A model generated the notes under the pieces. It was not told the origin of the DNA, searched no databases, and saw nothing but the letters and a program-made list of their open reading frames with translations. 64,000 nucleotides of DNA from assembly GCA_013400975.1 (NCBI GenBank), contig WBMZ01011727.1, positions 186,001 to 250,000 on the forward strand, in the 5' to 3' direction. This DNA is from Atrichornis clamosus. Lineage: Eukaryota; Chordata; Aves; Passeriformes; Menuridae. Position numbers and translations under genes: made by a program. This document shows positions 16,801 to 28,414 of this stretch, piece after piece (position 1 is the first letter of the stretch; each line of letters opens with the position of its first letter).

Positions 16801-17603
16801 AGAAATATTTTTTGTTTAATTCCACATAACTGTCTTATCCTTTATCTGTTGAGTAACCTGTGGTATTCACCTTAGACCAACTCCAACTTTAAAAAGTGTA
16901 ATATTATCCAGATAATCGTACAGGTCTAGGTCAGTCATCAAATGGTTTGGAAGAAGGTGCCTGGCTCATGGTTGTACCTGCTTTCTTTGCTTTTGTTTTA
17001 TTCTTTTCAGTCCTGACCAGTTCCCTTTGAACATTTCTTCTTTGGTGAATTAAGCAGTAGGAGATTATTTAAATCCTGTGCTAAGTGAACTAATCCAAAC
17101 TTCAACAGTCTCATCCTTCCCACTACCGCTCGCTTCCAGCACTGCCATCCATAATTTTTCAGTCAAGGCTCTCTAGTGTGAAAATTGGTGGCAAAATATG
17201 AAGTATTCCAGGTCATGGCACACTGTAAATCCACCTTTTAATAACCTCAGTGGCCATTCTTTTCTTTAAATATCCAATCATCCTGATTCCATACAGCACT
17301 CCCTGGCCTTTCTTTTCCCTGATAGGAATCACAGAGACTCTCTTGTCTCTTTGCCAAACTAATCCTGGGTCTTGGCATGGTTTTCCCAGAATTTAAATCT
17401 GCTAAGCTGGTTTTCTTCTACAAAGTTAATTATTAGAGGCAGCCTAACTATTCCATTGGGAAATTCCAGTTATTAAGGAAGTTTCAAAAATAGGGGGAAA
17501 TTATGTTTCCCACATTTTCTTCCTAAGTTGGTGTTTTATTATACTGAAAAGTACTTAAGTCTGAGCACACAGAAATGTAGAAGTGATTCTTTTTATTTTA
17601 AAA

Positions 17604-17682
17604 GTAACACATTTCATTTTTAGTGTTAATAACCAAAAATGTGTTACTGTCTCACTGGAAGTGTTTATTTAAAAACACTTCC
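17604..17682. repeat. Two adjacent perfect hairpins
   Basis: GTAACACATTT at 17604-17614 is the exact reverse complement of AAATGTGTTAC at 17637-17647. Nine bases later GGAAGTGTTT (17657-17666) pairs exactly with AAACACTTCC (17673-17682) across a 6-base loop. The inner sequences also share AGTGTT/AACACT-type words. It could be a remnant of a small palindromic element or chance; no family was recognised. Confidence 0.75.
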
Positions 17683-19283
17683 TTTTTCTAGTACACAGAC
17701 ATGGAAAAATAAGTATTATCTGCATTTTTTGACTGTATTGTATCTACATTTGTTCTGGTTTTGGTTTTTTTTAAAGAAGGAAAATGGGGAAGAAGGAAGA
17801 TAGGAATTCGAGAATAATGCTTTTTCTTTTCTACCTTTTAAAAATTTTATTTAGAGTACTCATCAAAGGAAGAGACTAAAATTTGAAAGCAATGACTTAA
17901 AAGTATAATCACTTTTTGTTTTCTAACTTTGTGCCTGAAAACTTGTACCAACCTGTATCACATGTTGAAAGATTTCAGTAGGAATTTTCAGCATGTCTCA
18001 TTTGCTGCAGTTTATATTTATTTTTCTGACAGGATTGGTCTGGATTTAGTAGTTTATGTGAACTGGTCACTCCTAATTCTTTGCCACTGTTCACTTTCAG
18101 CACTTCCTGTCTGCCAGCCTCCAAAAATCTCTGGCTGAAACACAGAAAAATTTAATTTCATGTCTTAAAGCATCTTAGTAGCCCAAATGATCTTAATCAG
18201 ATTATACAGATGTTTAAAGACTGACACAGACATAAAGACTGAAAAGGGAAATAATCATAAAGACCTGTGGGTAAAACATTGTCATCTCCGGGGTGACAGG
18301 CCCTAAAGGGGCTTGAATTTATGAGGCAAGGAGTCCCTCAGTTCTGGAAGCCAGGTGCCTCTAATTGCCCCAAGCTGAGCACCAAAAGCTTGAGCTGAGC
18401 CTGAGGACACATGAACAGCAGGAGCAGCAGTCAGGGGGTTCAGGTGCACTTCTGTTGTCTTTGGCTGCCTTGAGCAGTAGGGGTTGATTCTTGGTTTGAG
18501 GCTTCTTCTATTATCGATCATAGTTTGCCCTTTACCACTGGTTATTTTTTTGCAGTAATAGCCTTTTGTGGAGGGAATTCAATTAAAGCGTTTTGAAATC
18601 AGAGTAAATGATGTTCACTGCCCACTTTGCATCTTTATCTTTTTCCAAGTACTCAGACAGTTTTTCCTATGCTCTCTCTGTATGGATTCTAGCCTATCCA
18701 GTTTTGCTCATGCAAGAGCTTTGCTCTCCTGCTGAATTGAGTTTCCTGGAACCCAGTTCTTGTCTGCTGCAGCTCTCAGTATCCTTCTTGGCTTTTCCTT
18801 CACTTCAAGGGTGGCCTAAACTGCTTTCCTATCTCCAGGATCAGCCACTTTCTTGAAGGAGTTACCATGTATTCCTGTTAACAGTTGTGTGCTAGAGAAA
18901 TTGCTGGATGCCTTCAGAGCCATCAGTGAAATTCCCTCCACTCTGGGAGATTTGCTGTACATGAGGTATTTAAGTGATTCCCTATCAACTTCCTGCTTCA
19001 GAGATTTCTTTCCTCCCTCTCCCCTTTCCTCCTTCTCATTCTTTTAGTCAGCCTGTGACTTTTTATAGACGATGGCTCTAGAGATGGGAAGTTTAGCAAT
19101 AACACAGAAATCAAAGGGGGAAACAACATCATGGTCACTGTTCATTTTGATTATGATTTTATTTGTTATCCTTTTCAAAGTGTAACTGTTTACAGAGACA
19201 TGTATTTTCTTCTCCCTGCTCCCATCAGAAATATTGTCTTGTATCATCTCTTTCTCCTAAAGCTTTCTATACTTTTTTATGTT

Positions 19284-19372
19284 GGGGGAGCTGTTCTCAC
19301 ATGCACTCAAACATACATTTATATGCAGGGGAAGCTGTTCTCATACACTCAAGTATACATCAAGCACTTTTA
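19284..19372 (+). repeat. Diverged two-copy tandem duplication, about 45 bp unit
   Basis: GGGGGAGCTGTTCTCACATG followed by CACTCAAACATACAT (from 19284) is repeated as GGGGAAGCTGTTCTCATA followed by CACTCAAGTATACAT (from 19328). The copies differ by several substitutions and a small indel, so the duplication is not recent. Confidence 0.75.
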
Positions 19373-21419
19373 AATTAATCTCTGTTTCTTGGTGTTCTTT
19401 TTTTTTTTCTTTTCTTTTTATTTGCTTGTTCTGCACACTATGTCTTTGTCCTTCATCCTTAACTGAAAAGCATGTTGATACATTTAATTCATGTAGGATT
19501 TCATCCCCTGCCCCGAGGAATTTCATTGCAATTCAATTTCTTCATCACTGGTTTATTTCTGTATTTTGCCTGGTGATATACAAATCCCCTGCAGCCATCT
19601 ATTACTGTGATTTCTAAATACACACCTCATACTGAAAAGACCTGTTAGCTGAATAATCCATGGGTATGGGACATAAGCCTACTTATTCTGTTTATTTTAA
19701 GGCACCTTTTAGGTCTGAGTTTTAAAATCTTTTTCACAGCTGAGGGTCAGTCAGGACACACAAAGCAATTGTCCAACAGTCTCTGTTAACAAGAGGAATT
19801 GCTCCAATCTCCTTGTGAATTAACTCTCAAGTGGTTTATCAATAAGGTTAGTAATAAACTCTAACAAACAGAAAATTTGATAGTCTTAGAAAATAGTCTA
19901 AGGCATCAGGAATGCTGCAGTTAGCACTGTCAAACAGACGTGTTGAATGTGAAGTGTATAAAGGAATTAAATCCACCTTGATGTTGTTATTGCAGGCTGA
20001 TTGCTGGTGGCTGAGTGCAGGCTGCTTTATCCGTGTCTGTCTCAACAGAGGAGCCTAACTCAGCTCGGAAGGTGCCTGAGCTGGGCACTGTGGTGCTCCT
20101 TCACCAGGTGTTACAACACTCACGTGCTTGCCACAGCACCATGTCTGACACTGTTGAAGACAAGTATGTTCCTAAAGCGGAGTAGATCTTCCAGGGAGGA
20201 TCCTTTCAGGAATCTTCCAAAGCACAGCATCAGCTCGCTGCAGGGAATGTTGAAATTCAGTGGCAGAAGTGAATTAATTCTGTGCTCAGGCTGCAGCATA
20301 GCCAGGGACTGCAGCAGAGACTGGGCACTGCAGCCGGAGTGAAATCCATCGGGAGGTGCCTCCAACTGGTTTGTGTTTTCCCAGTATGAGTCTTGCCAAT
20401 TTTTTTTGTTACATAGTGGGGTTCCAGCTGAGTCACTGTGGCAGTGCAAACACAGGTCTGTCCTAGGAACCGTAGCCATGTCTAACCTCAGTTCTGTCAC
20501 CTATCCTGGCAGTAGAGCCATCCCACGGGACCAGGTGTGATCAAATCTCCAGGATTTACCCACTCACTAACTTCAAATGGCCCGCAGGGAGAGAGATTTT
20601 CGTTAAATCACTTTTCCTTGCACTTTATATAACAAAGAGGCACAAATAAGTAGCTACTCTGACTCAGTTTACAGGGGGAAACTAGAAGTTAACAGAATGA
20701 TAAATCAGAGCCCTGAGTTTAGGCAAGAACTGTAGCTTGTTTCCCCCTACGTCCATTAAACGCGATTAAATCTGGATGCCACCAATTCAGTTACTGACAG
20801 GAAGAGATAAATCTTTCAGAATAGGACAGTCCAATGTGTGAAATGCTTCTTTTATGGCTGATCAAAACAGTGTGTATGTTCAACGCAGTGATTTTACTGA
20901 AAAGCTAACACTGAGGCTCTGATAGTAAAAAACAATATCAGCAAAGTTGATATATGTATGAGAAGAACTAAATGAATAAATAAGACTGTAATAGCTTAAG
21001 AACTGTTCTCATACCTAAGGAATTAAGGAGATTCTCATTTATGTTTCTGCCTCTAAAGATAAATTTTAATATAAAAAATACTGTGGGTAAAACTGTAATC
21101 AGAAATGAGACTTAAGATTTGCAGTTTGAAAACTTTTCATGCAGTAGATATCTCAAACAGCAGCTGAAATGGCAGAGTATAGAGTTTAAATCATGTTACC
21201 TGGGATAGACCTGGTCATTTAGATGAAGAATGTAGATAACAAATATTAAATGCAAGTTTTCAATGTCCAGGACATGTAGTTTACTTGAGTCAAGGGTGCT
21301 CAGGGCATCCAGAAATCTTTCTGTGTTATGGGAGTGAGGTCAACACTAAATTCAGACCAGTTTACTCAAGGCTGTGTCCAGCTAAATCTTAACACCTACC
21401 ACAATAATTTTCCCAGGGC

Positions 21420-21650
21420 AATCTGTTTCACTATTTACTTTTCCTCACAGTGAGGGGTTTGGGTTTTTTTTTCCTTATGGTAAATCAGAACTTCAGCTGT
21501 TTCAGTTTCTTCTCTTATCCTTGCCTGGATCCACCTGTTTTATGGCCTCCTATAGATACAAAAAAATCCTGTTTGGCCTCTTGAAAACCTTCTCATCTCC
21601 TGGGTAAATGAGCCCACCTTCCTCAGCCTCTCCTCTCAGGCCAGTGGTGG
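21420..21650 (-). mobile_element. Decayed CR1 fragment, reverse orientation
   Basis: The order of landmarks (CTCACAGTGAGG, then CCT-rich text, TTGCCTGGATCCACCTG, GGCCTCTTGAAAACC, CTCCTGGGTAAATGAGCCCACCTTCCTCAGCCTCTCCTCTCAGGCC) follows the reverse complement of an older CR1 3' region. Identity is low and the edges are uncertain. Confidence 0.5.
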
Positions 21651-22029
21651 CCACTGCTGGCTTAGTCCAGTTTAGTGACATTCTTCATGTTTTGGCAGGG
21701 TATGAACTCATAAAAACTAAGTTCTTTATATTTGGCATCTTTCAGTGTTTTCATTAGTAACCATGATGAAGGGATAGAGAATGTGCTTGTTCATTTCTTA
21801 ATAGAGGTCTTTTGTAAAAGACAAAAGACTGAATTAGCAGTTTTTTAGAAAGGAGTCTGAGGGTTTTACAACAGATGAGTAGAATATGAGTTGATGATAA
21901 AAATATTGAATTGGAAAGCTTGAAATCCGAAGTAATCCTTTTGTTTCACATGACACTGGGAAAACTTCACCTGGCATATTTTTTACATTTTACTTTTAGA
22001 AAGATGGGGAGAAGGAGCCCAGAGAAATT

Positions 22030-22350
22030 ACAAGGAGTCCAGAGAAAAGCAATTAAAATTATCAGACATTTGAACAACAAGACCTGTGAGAAGCGGTTGA
22101 AACAGTTGTCTACCAAAGATTAAGGAAAGACATAGTAATAGTCTGCAAATAAATGAGAGGCTGCTGTAAAGAAAATGGGATCTTCATGTTCCCTTAGGAA
22201 AGTGCAAGAATTAATAAGAGGAAAGCACAGCAAGGGTTGGGTTAGGCACTAGGGAAAAAAGTGCTGTGAGGGGACATACTAGAACAGAAATTTGATAGGG
22301 ATCTTGGAGAAGAGCTCTTTCATTAAAATCTTTGAGAATAGACTAAATAA
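22030..22350 (+). mobile_element. Ancient CR1 fragment, forward orientation
   Basis: GGAGTCCAGAGAAAAGCAATTAAAATTATCAGA resembles the CR1 segment upstream of its 3' end (GGTCCAGAGGAGGGCAATAAAAATGATCAGA). It is followed by AATAGTCTGCAAATAAATGAGAGGCTGCTGTAAAGAA and, near the end, CATTAAAATCTTTGAGAATAGACTAAATAAGCAC. This is the layout of an old, non-passerine-specific CR1. Frames are broken and it is not active. Confidence 0.7.
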
Positions 22351-23561
22351 GCACATTTATGATCTTGTTATGATAAGAAGAAACTTGGAGTATCTCTCGT
22401 GGTCCAGGCATATTTCTTTATATGTTTCCTGGAGATGAATTGTGTTGTGCAGTTGTTCCCTGTTTCATTCCTTAATATATAAAAGGAGTGCCATTACTTA
22501 TGGGTTTGGTTTTTTTCTGTGTCTACAAATCTATATGATTACTGTGATTAAATATTTTCACTTGGCTTAGAGAAATAAGTACGCATGTTCTTTCATTTTG
22601 TGTTCTTCAATAAGCTTTTGGCTTTTGCTGCAAAGGATGTCAGCAGTCAAGCACTCCCTAGAAGCTTTTCCTATTATTTTATTGGATACATCTCAATTCC
22701 ACATAGTCATGGTGAACACTCAGTCACTCTTGACTCAGCTGGAATGGTTTTAAAGCAGTCAGGGAATATATGGGGGCTTTTGCTGCTGATTTCTAAATTG
22801 CAGAGTTCTCTAAATGCGTGTGGTTTCTCACGCGTTCTCCATATGACAACTTGAACTACAGCTGTTCTGATCTCAGTGTATTAATGTGTGTGACCTGAAC
22901 TTTCCCATAAGTACACTATTGGGAAGTTTAGATCAGATCAAAGGTCATTTGTTGTTGATTATCCCATGTGCTTTTCCTACTTAATATAAAAGGAAGTCAA
23001 TGTATCATTCTTAAGTGTTGTGTACCGTGAGATTCATAGTAGGAAAAACTAAAACTATTGCTGACCTTACAAGCTTTGTTAATCAGTTTACATCTAGTGT
23101 TTCATAACAAATCCTGATGATCTTACTGGTTTTCTAGGAATGCAGCATGTTCCTAGCCTGCAGTGAAGTCCCAGCAAATGTTCCCATCAGCCCAGATCGA
23201 GTTTATTTTTGCATGATGATCTCTCCATTTGCTTGAGGTTTCCTTTCTTTCTTCCCCCTCACGATTTATCATGCAAACATTTGTAATCTCCAGAGGAACT
23301 GCAAAACACATTCCCATGAAAATCTTGAATCTCTAAAAGCATTAAAAAAACAAAAAAAAAGAACAAAACCACCATAAAACTACTAGCCTTGCTTCTCACT
23401 GAATGGCTTGAGTAAACTCTTTTGTCACAGCTATAGTAAAGTATAAGACTTTAAAGTCCAGGCCTGCAATCAGATTCTGTCATAAACAAGAGTATTGCTT
23501 TTTTGACTGATTTCTACTGTAAAACCAAAGGGTTCGTTAATCTCATCTGGGGCTTTAGTAA

Positions 23562-23599
23562 GAGGGGGGGAAAAAAAAAAAGAAAGGAAAGAAAAGAGT
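23562..23599 (+). repeat. Purine-only tract (G run, A run, GAAAG)
   Basis: An AGAGGGGGGG stretch runs directly into eleven or more A and then AGAAAGGAAAGAAAAGAG. It is low-complexity and no gene function is inferred. Confidence 0.8.
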
Positions 23600-26500
23600 A
23601 GGCAAGATGTGATAAAGTAGCTTTAATGATTTTGGGAGGTTTACTGGCTGTACATCTTTGGTCTATCTCAAGCCACACTAGTTCTTTCAGAGAGACTTTT
23701 CTTTTCTAAAAATAATGGGACCAGACATTACAATTACACAGCAGAGATCATTCAACAATGCTTCAATTCCATATTTCTTTAGCACAGCATAAAGAAAAAA
23801 AGGGTTTTGCCCTACAGAGGTATGGCGAAAGGGTTTTACTTGAAAGTACTTCATCATACAAGTATTGTACATGTGTGGGGGTGTGTGGCACATGCAAAGT
23901 CAGGGCAGGCATCACTTTTTTCCTCCTGTAGGCTAAATCAGCCTCTATTGTTTGCTGAGGTAAAGTTTCCCATCACAATGGACAGAGACTGGACTTGACT
24001 CTTTGGAATTTTGCTGGAGACATTTTTGGACTATCCCTTCTATTTTTTTTTTTTCTGAAGGAGTTTGTGGAAGCAGCAAGGAACATTTTGCATCTCTACA
24101 CAGACATTCAGCCTGTCAGTTGGTTTTTCAGAATCCTCTATGTTCTGTTCAGTGAGTAAGCACCTCCTCCCACTGAAAATTTATTTTATAATACTATTGT
24201 GAGAAATGACTGTGTTGTTCCTTCTACTGGGTCTTGTTTCCCATATTCTAAGTTGGTTTTATGTGAGGGGTTTTTTTTTATTATTTTAATTTACATTCCA
24301 AATTGTTCCCTTTGTGAACAGCCAACTTACTGGAGCTTCAGCCTCTGACTGATTGCTGGGGTTACCCCATGGGAGAGGCTCTGATAACACAGGACCTTAA
24401 GCAGAACTGGGGAAATCAAATTCCCATTCCATATTTTGCAGGTTGATAAGGGAGGACAGGCCAACCACCTTAGAGCACATTCACAAGCGATACTGAGAAA
24501 TTTAAGAACCCCATAAGACTGCTCTCAATCCTCTCACAAATAAAATTAACCTATAAATAATGTAAATACTGAAATATCAGTTATGTCTTCAAAGAGATCC
24601 TTTAGCAACAACAGTAAGAGGACTGACTAATGTTGCAGTCATTACATGATGTGGAAGTTGGCCCACAGCCCAACCCAACAATGTTAAACACCATATTTCT
24701 TCCAGTAAAATAATTTCTGATTGCAGTATCTATTTTCAGCTCAAGTAGCTCAATGTGGGAGAGTTGAACCAGCTCAGAAAGGGCTGTGTTTTCATAGAGT
24801 AATTGTGTCTCTTGATGCAGTTGGACATCAGAAATCAAATATGAATTTTGAACAAAATACATCATATTTACATAAGTAATTTTGACTTAGAATATTTTAG
24901 CCCAAGAACACATTTGTGTTTTAGACATTCTCGAGATGATAAAAGGTTTTAAATCAGGATTTAGATTGGCCTTTTGTACACAGATAAGTCAAGATGTTAA
25001 TGTTGCTAATTTTCTGGATCTATCTCTCTTTCCTCTGGCCTTCCACAAACTGAATTTCCTGATTCTAATTGTATCAATTTATTTAACACTTAATGACTAT
25101 TTTAAATACCACTGATAAACTAAAAGACAAATGAACAAATGAATGAGAGAAAGAAGGTTCTGGGAAGATCTCCACTCTCAGAAATCAGTAACAGACTCAG
25201 GTTTGTAATTCTTTGAGGTCTACAGCACAAAAGTACACAATAACTGGGTAACAGTCATAATTTAATATAACCCTCACACTGTGAACTCCCACCTTGCATC
25301 ACACAGAAAATGTGGAGGGAAAGAAATACTAATGTGGACCTTCATCATGCCTAGTACTACCTAGCTGAAACTGAATAATATATGAAAAAAAAACAAAAAA
25401 AAATCTTAATGGCCTGGACTGCTTTGAGGTGAATGAGAGCCATGCAAAGTTGTCTGCCATGGAAGCATTTCCAGACATAAAAATGGGGAGACCACCTGAG
25501 CATTTGTTCTGACTGAAACTTCCAGCTGTATCCTATAATCTCATGACAACTTGTTTTTGTTCCTGCCATAGTGAAAGGCAGGCGTTTTTATGGGAAGATG
25601 AGGAAAACTCCCAGGAAAGCTCCTCTGTCTCATTCCTGAATGCATCAGGAAGCAGTGGGTTCAGACTCAGCCCGTGTTTGAGGTTTTAGCAGGAAACACA
25701 CATCCTTACATTTGCTTCTGCATTTGAACTTCCCAAGAATATTGAGTTTATTTAAATTCATTTTGGATTAAGTGTGAACACACAATGTATATTGCCTTGG
25801 AATGGAGCCCTCTAATCTGTTTACACGGCTCTGTGTACACAGTGGTGATGAGCAAACCACTGCGGGAGGTTTTTCTATGTGAGGATGCACTTTATCAGGC
25901 CTTTCTGAAACTACTGAATGATAGGATTGTTGGTAGAAGCCTGGGTAATCTGTTTTCTCCTGCAATAGCATGCCATAGCCACAAACTATGCCAGCGATAA
26001 CAAAAAAAGGCAAACCATGTTGTCAGATTCTGCACCTTATTTACCCAGGGGTGAATTCAGAGCAACTGTACAGAAAACAAGACAATGTATTTATATTCTG
26101 TTTTAAGTTGAGTCAGAAACATCTCTTCAGAATGGTGTATATTTAATGACAGCATCATACCCTGTGATTTTTGTTGTTGTTGGATTGTGGAGGTGTAGGG
26201 GTTTTTTTCTTAAATTCCCTTCCTGCCTAGTAGGGAGTTGATATTTATAACCCATCCTCTTTGAGAACAACTTTTAAATATTTCAATACCAGGAGAGAAC
26301 TTGTTTCCAGATTCACTTTCAGGCTGGAGTCAAGAAATTAAAGGAATGAGGGTTTAAAAAGAAAAGCAAAGGACAGCCAGAAGAAAACACTTGTTCAGTT
26401 GTTGGATTTCTCACTAGGAAGCTCTTACTGTAAAATCTGGCTCTGCCCCAATTAGTCAGTGACACCAGACAGAGCAATAGAAATTTCCACACTGAGGAAA

Positions 26501-26631
26501 GGAGAGATGAAATAATGAGGAATGTAATACTGAAAAAAACCCAAGTGTGAATAACGAGTTACAAATATTAACTGTCTTGCATGATTAGCTATTTTTGGTG
26601 AAATTTCTCATGGAATTGTTCTCTTTTCTAG

Positions 26632-26788
26632 GGACCGAGCTCCCTTCATCTTCACATCAGAGATGGAGTATTTCATCACAGAAGGTGGAAAAAACCCACA
26701 GCGTTTTCAAGAGTTTGTGGAGCTTTGTTGTCGAGCTTATAACATAGTCAGAAAACACAGCCAGCTGCTCTTGAACCTGCTAGAGATG
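26632..26788 (+). CDS. PIK3C2G: PIK3C2G exon: end of activation loop and C-lobe helices
   Basis: One base completes Arg, then 52 codons. [15 protein letters not shown] completes the activation loop R-R-D-R-A-P-F, whose basic residues set lipid head-group choice in PI3Ks. Then comes [17 protein letters not shown] and [16 protein letters not shown]. The [15 protein letters not shown] block separates gamma from alpha and beta paralogues. The acceptor is CTTTTCTAG and the donor is ATG|GTAAGA, phase 0. Confidence 0.97.
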
Positions 26789-27379
26789 GTAAGAAGCTCG
26801 AGGAGGAAACCAAAAATCAATTTCCTCTGTGATTCTCTTCCCTTTTACCACTTCTCTGCTGCCTCCAGTAGAACTGTGATTTGAAGAGGTATCAGGTGCA
26901 GAGCCAAAAATGTTAGTGCTGCACTTCGGGTGCAAAGAAACTCTCCAGTTTCAGTACTAATTTCTGACAAAAGGAAAGCTAAGCTGTTTAGTATTTTTCC
27001 TTTTTATAACACATTGTTTTTTACAAAATAGCAGAAAGCTGCAGAAGAAGAAGGTTAAAAGTTTCACATTTAGGAATTTCACTCAGCCCTTTTTCTAGGT
27101 CTTTGAGAATTCATTTACCATTCCTGTTTGTGGTTACAAGACAAGGTAAGCTAAATATTTCACAGAGTGGGTGATTTGACAGTGCTTAGCAGCACTGCAG
27201 CTACAATGATGTCATTGCAATGGGGGTTTTGCACTTTTCCACAGACCCTTCTTAGGATGGCAAACACAGCAAAGAAAGAGCACTGTCCATATTGACACTG
27301 GGTTAAAAATTATTTTGCATTGTATTTTAAGACTGCTAGGAGTTTTTATCTTTAAGTATTCCCACTGATTCATGTGCTG

Positions 27380-27505
27380 GGGCAAATTCCATAAGTGCTT
27401 TATGCCTCTATTTACTCATGTGTGAAAGGTTAATGATTTTCCCCTTCAATGTACAATGAGAATATTAAATTAACTAATATTTGTTAAGATGCTTGGCTAA
27501 GATAT
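27380..27505 (-). mobile_element. MIR-like ancient SINE fragment, reverse orientation
   Basis: GCAAATTCCATAAGTGCTTTATGCCTCTATTTACTCATGTGTGAAA follows the reverse MIR order (GCAAGTCACTTAACCTCTCTGGGCCTCAGTTTCCTCATCTGTAAAA). The later AGAATATTAAATTAACTAATATTTGTTAAGATGCTTGGCT corresponds to GAGGATTAAATGAGATAATGTATGTAAAGCGCTTAGCA. It is highly diverged, with approximate edges. Confidence 0.65.
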
Positions 27506-28279
27506 CAATCCAAAACTTATATGCAGGGCCCCATGACCCGGGGGACTGATCTGTGCATGAAAAAGTCTGCATGGCCTTATAAGCAGAACTCCTGCTGAGA
27601 CTGGGATACAGCCAAAAAGTTGCTCTATAAAAACCACTTTATCATCTCCAAATTATTGCATGGGGGAGGGCAGGATAAAAGGCAAGAAGCTCTCCTTTTG
27701 ACTTTTCCATCTTGTCCGTGTATTCTCCTGCAGTGACACAGGGAGGGATTCCCCGATGTGGAGCTGGAAGGATGGCTCCAGACCTCTTAACCTTGCTGCT
27801 AGGTACACAAAAGTGCACCAAAACTGCATTCCCATCAAAAAGCACAGTTTGGCACTGGAAGCAGTGCAGGCTGGAGTTGTAGGAGATCCTGCCCAAGTTA
27901 AAAAGCCTCTGGAAAACTCAAGAGCACCCCCGTTCTCTCATCCACAGCACTAATCCCTGCATTTCTGAATAGGTTGCCTAAACTGAGTGGTGCAAATAAA
28001 GCTCCACCTTCTGCCCATCTCCTTGTCCCCAGGGCAGTCCCTTTCTCTGCAAGCAGCAGAGATAATGATGTTAGATCACTCTGGGATAATAGAGAGAGCA
28101 TGTTAGGAAAATGTTCCCAGCAGGAGCTCTGAAATAACTCACTGTCTCTGCCTGGATGCAGCTCAGGTTTGTCTCTATTCAGGACATGCTGCATCTTTGG
28201 TTTCTGCTGATCTTGTAGCACAGGTAACAGAGCTGAGCTAAAAGTCAGATGTGTTTTGATATTTGTCAATGGGCTGCAG

Positions 28280-28414
28280 CTCAGTCAGTCGTATTGCACT
28301 TCGTAATTGAAAAACAACTGGCAGCACACTCACAGCCCATCGACGAGCACTTCATATCAAAAGGAATTAAACAAGCTTGCAAACACCTTGTTTTGGCCAG
28401 GGATGTTTGGAAAG
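28280..28414 (+). other. Exon-like open segment, function unknown
   Basis: An 89-codon open frame (28249-28518) contains a segment bounded by a CTGCAG acceptor-like site (28274-28279) and a strong donor, AAAG|GTGAGT, at 28414. In the long frame it reads EKQLAAHSQPIDEHF and GIKQACKHLVLARDVW, which looks protein-like but matches nothing I recognise. Its length is 135 nt, a multiple of three. The surrounding PIK3C2G intron is phase 0, and in that phase the segment hits a TAA after eight codons. If spliced into the PIK3C2G mRNA it would therefore truncate the kinase after its C-lobe helices. It could be a poison exon, a fragment of an old transposon gene or chance. Confidence 0.3.

Larger units (their letters stand above)
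13860..26631 (+). other. Largest intron (12.8 kb)
   Basis: This phase-2 intron splits the codon for the first Arg of the activation-loop RRDRAPF. Recognised contents are a double hairpin at 17604-17682, a diverged tandem duplication at 19284-19372, decayed CR1 pieces at 21420-21650 (reverse) and 22030-22350 (forward), and a purine-rich tract at 23562-23599. Many short open frames exist, none with family resemblance or splice support. Confidence 0.8.

Noticed and set aside
16900..17370. Possible very old CR1 text (TATTCCAGGTCATGGCACA etc.)
   Set aside because: Only scattered short words match; there is no continuous order of landmarks.
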